Source: Chlamydiota bacterium
GTDB lineage: Bacteria > Chlamydiota > Chlamydiia > Chlamydiales > SM23-39
Assembly: GCA_021772195.1 (NCBI GenBank)
Contig: JAJFML010000009.1
Span: 1-7,086 of the forward strand
DNA length: 7,086 bases
Reading direction: 5' to 3'
Every line of letters begins with the position of its first letter. Position 1 is the first letter of the stretch. A model generated the notes under the pieces. That model saw only the letters and a program-made list of their open reading frames with translations. It did no database searches and was not told the origin of the DNA. This document shows positions 6,811 to 7,086 of the stretch, piece by piece. A program made the translations under genes and the position numbers.

Positions 6811-6845
6811 AAAAAAGCCCGCAAGAAGATTCCTTGCAGGCTTTA
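6811..6845 (-). terminator. Rho-independent terminator of dnaK
   Basis: AAAGCC (6815-6820) pairs with GGCTTT, and GCAAG pairs with CTTGC inside it, separated by one mismatch and a short loop. On the minus strand the stem is followed by a run of T (the A-run at 6811-6817), as expected for dnaK. In the plus direction the stem is followed by only TTT then AAAG, so it is a poor terminator for the ATPase gene, which ends immediately to its left. Confidence 0.8.
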
Positions 6846-6861
6846 AAGAAGGAAGAGAAGA

Positions 6862-7086
6862 TTACTTCTCTTCGTCCATGATTTCAACTTCAGCATCTTC
6901 GATATCTTCTTCTTTTTGTGAAGAAGAGGCTGATGGTCCAGCTGCAGCTTCTGGGCCTTGTGGTCCTGCAGCACCTGCAGCAGCGCCTGCTTTTTGAAGC
7001 GCTTCGCCGATCTTCTGCATGCTGTTTTGAAGCTCGGATGTTCCTGCTTTCATAGCATCGAGATCATTTGCTTCCGATGCTTTTTT
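6862..7086 (-). CDS. dnaK: Chaperone DnaK (Hsp70), C-terminal 74 codons
   Basis: The gene enters from the right edge, so only the end is visible. It reads KKASEANDLDAMKAGTSELQ, then NSMQKIGEALQKAG, an Ala/Gly/Pro-rich linker (GAAAGAAGPQGPEAAAG), a Ser-rich stretch, and the acidic tail EEDIEDAEVEIMDEEK. This is the layout of the end of Hsp70: last helices of the lid, then a disordered acidic tail. The ATPase and substrate-binding domains lie outside the window. DnaK is the main cytoplasmic Hsp70, working with DnaJ and GrpE. It is convergent with the ATPase gene. In Chlamydia the gene after dnaK is vacB/rnr (established); here the position is occupied by accessory genes. The TAA stop is at 6864-6862, followed by a good terminator. 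Parts of this tail recur at 3822-3866 and 5433-5473. Confidence 0.92.
   Translation of the reverse strand, partial: KKASEANDLDAMKAGTSELQNSMQKIGEALQKAGAAAGAAGPQGPEAAAGPSASSSQKEEDIEDAEVEIMDEEK

Noticed and set aside
6767..6997. A 76-residue plus-strand open frame overlapping the ATPase end and dnaK.
   Set aside because: It runs through the terminator and antisense to dnaK; its Ala/Pro-rich end is just the reverse of the dnaK Ala/Gly linker. It has no suitable start context.
1..7086. CRISPR array, tRNA, rRNA, integrase or transposase.
   Set aside because: No spaced direct repeats, tRNA-like cloverleaf or recombinase motifs were seen on either strand. The scar pattern at dnaK has no visible enzyme in this window.

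Overview
The window most likely comes from a chlamydia-like bacterium (order Chlamydiales, an environmental lineage). The support is indirect. There is a large autotransporter of the general type chlamydiae use as surface proteins, a eukaryote-style kinase-fold protein, an ankyrin protein with a membrane segment, and the end of a dnaK gene with an acidic EVEIMDEEK-type tail, all in moderately AT-rich DNA. No rRNA or other decisive marker is present, so the assignment is an inference.

Layout. Positions 1-2070 (+) hold the 3' part of an autotransporter gene that enters from the left edge: a beta-rich passenger, an Ala/Gly linker, and a C-terminal outer-membrane barrel ending in Phe. Then 2137-3159 (+) encodes a 340-residue protein kinase fold that has lost the catalytic and metal-binding residues (a pseudokinase). 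Positions 3229-3786 (+) encode a cysteine-rich 185-residue protein I do not recognise. Positions 3933-5261 (-) encode a 442-residue ankyrin-repeat protein whose repeats are split by a membrane segment. Positions 5608-6810 (+) encode an AAA+ ATPase of the DUF4143 kind. The right edge (6862-7086, -) is the last 74 codons of dnaK, convergent with the ATPase, with the dnaK terminator between them.

The most unusual structure lies between the genes. Two degraded pieces of the dnaK 3' end sit at 3822-3866 (43 of 45 bases match 7006-7050) and 5433-5473 (32 of 35 bases match, then a clean 12-base in-frame deletion), both in the same orientation as the real dnaK. One follows the cysteine-rich gene; the other lies between the ankyrin gene and the ATPase. 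The ankyrin gene, and separately the ATPase gene, is therefore each bracketed by dnaK tail sequence. This looks like repeated gene acquisition at the dnaK 3' end, each event leaving a partial dnaK tail behind. The order of the pieces rules out one duplicate copy being split by one simple insertion.

The genes do not form one pathway. The autotransporter is a surface protein. The ankyrin protein is a plausible membrane-associated or host-directed protein. The pseudokinase and cysteine-rich protein may share a transcript. The ankyrin and ATPase genes each have their own promoter-like sequence and look like accessory cargo.
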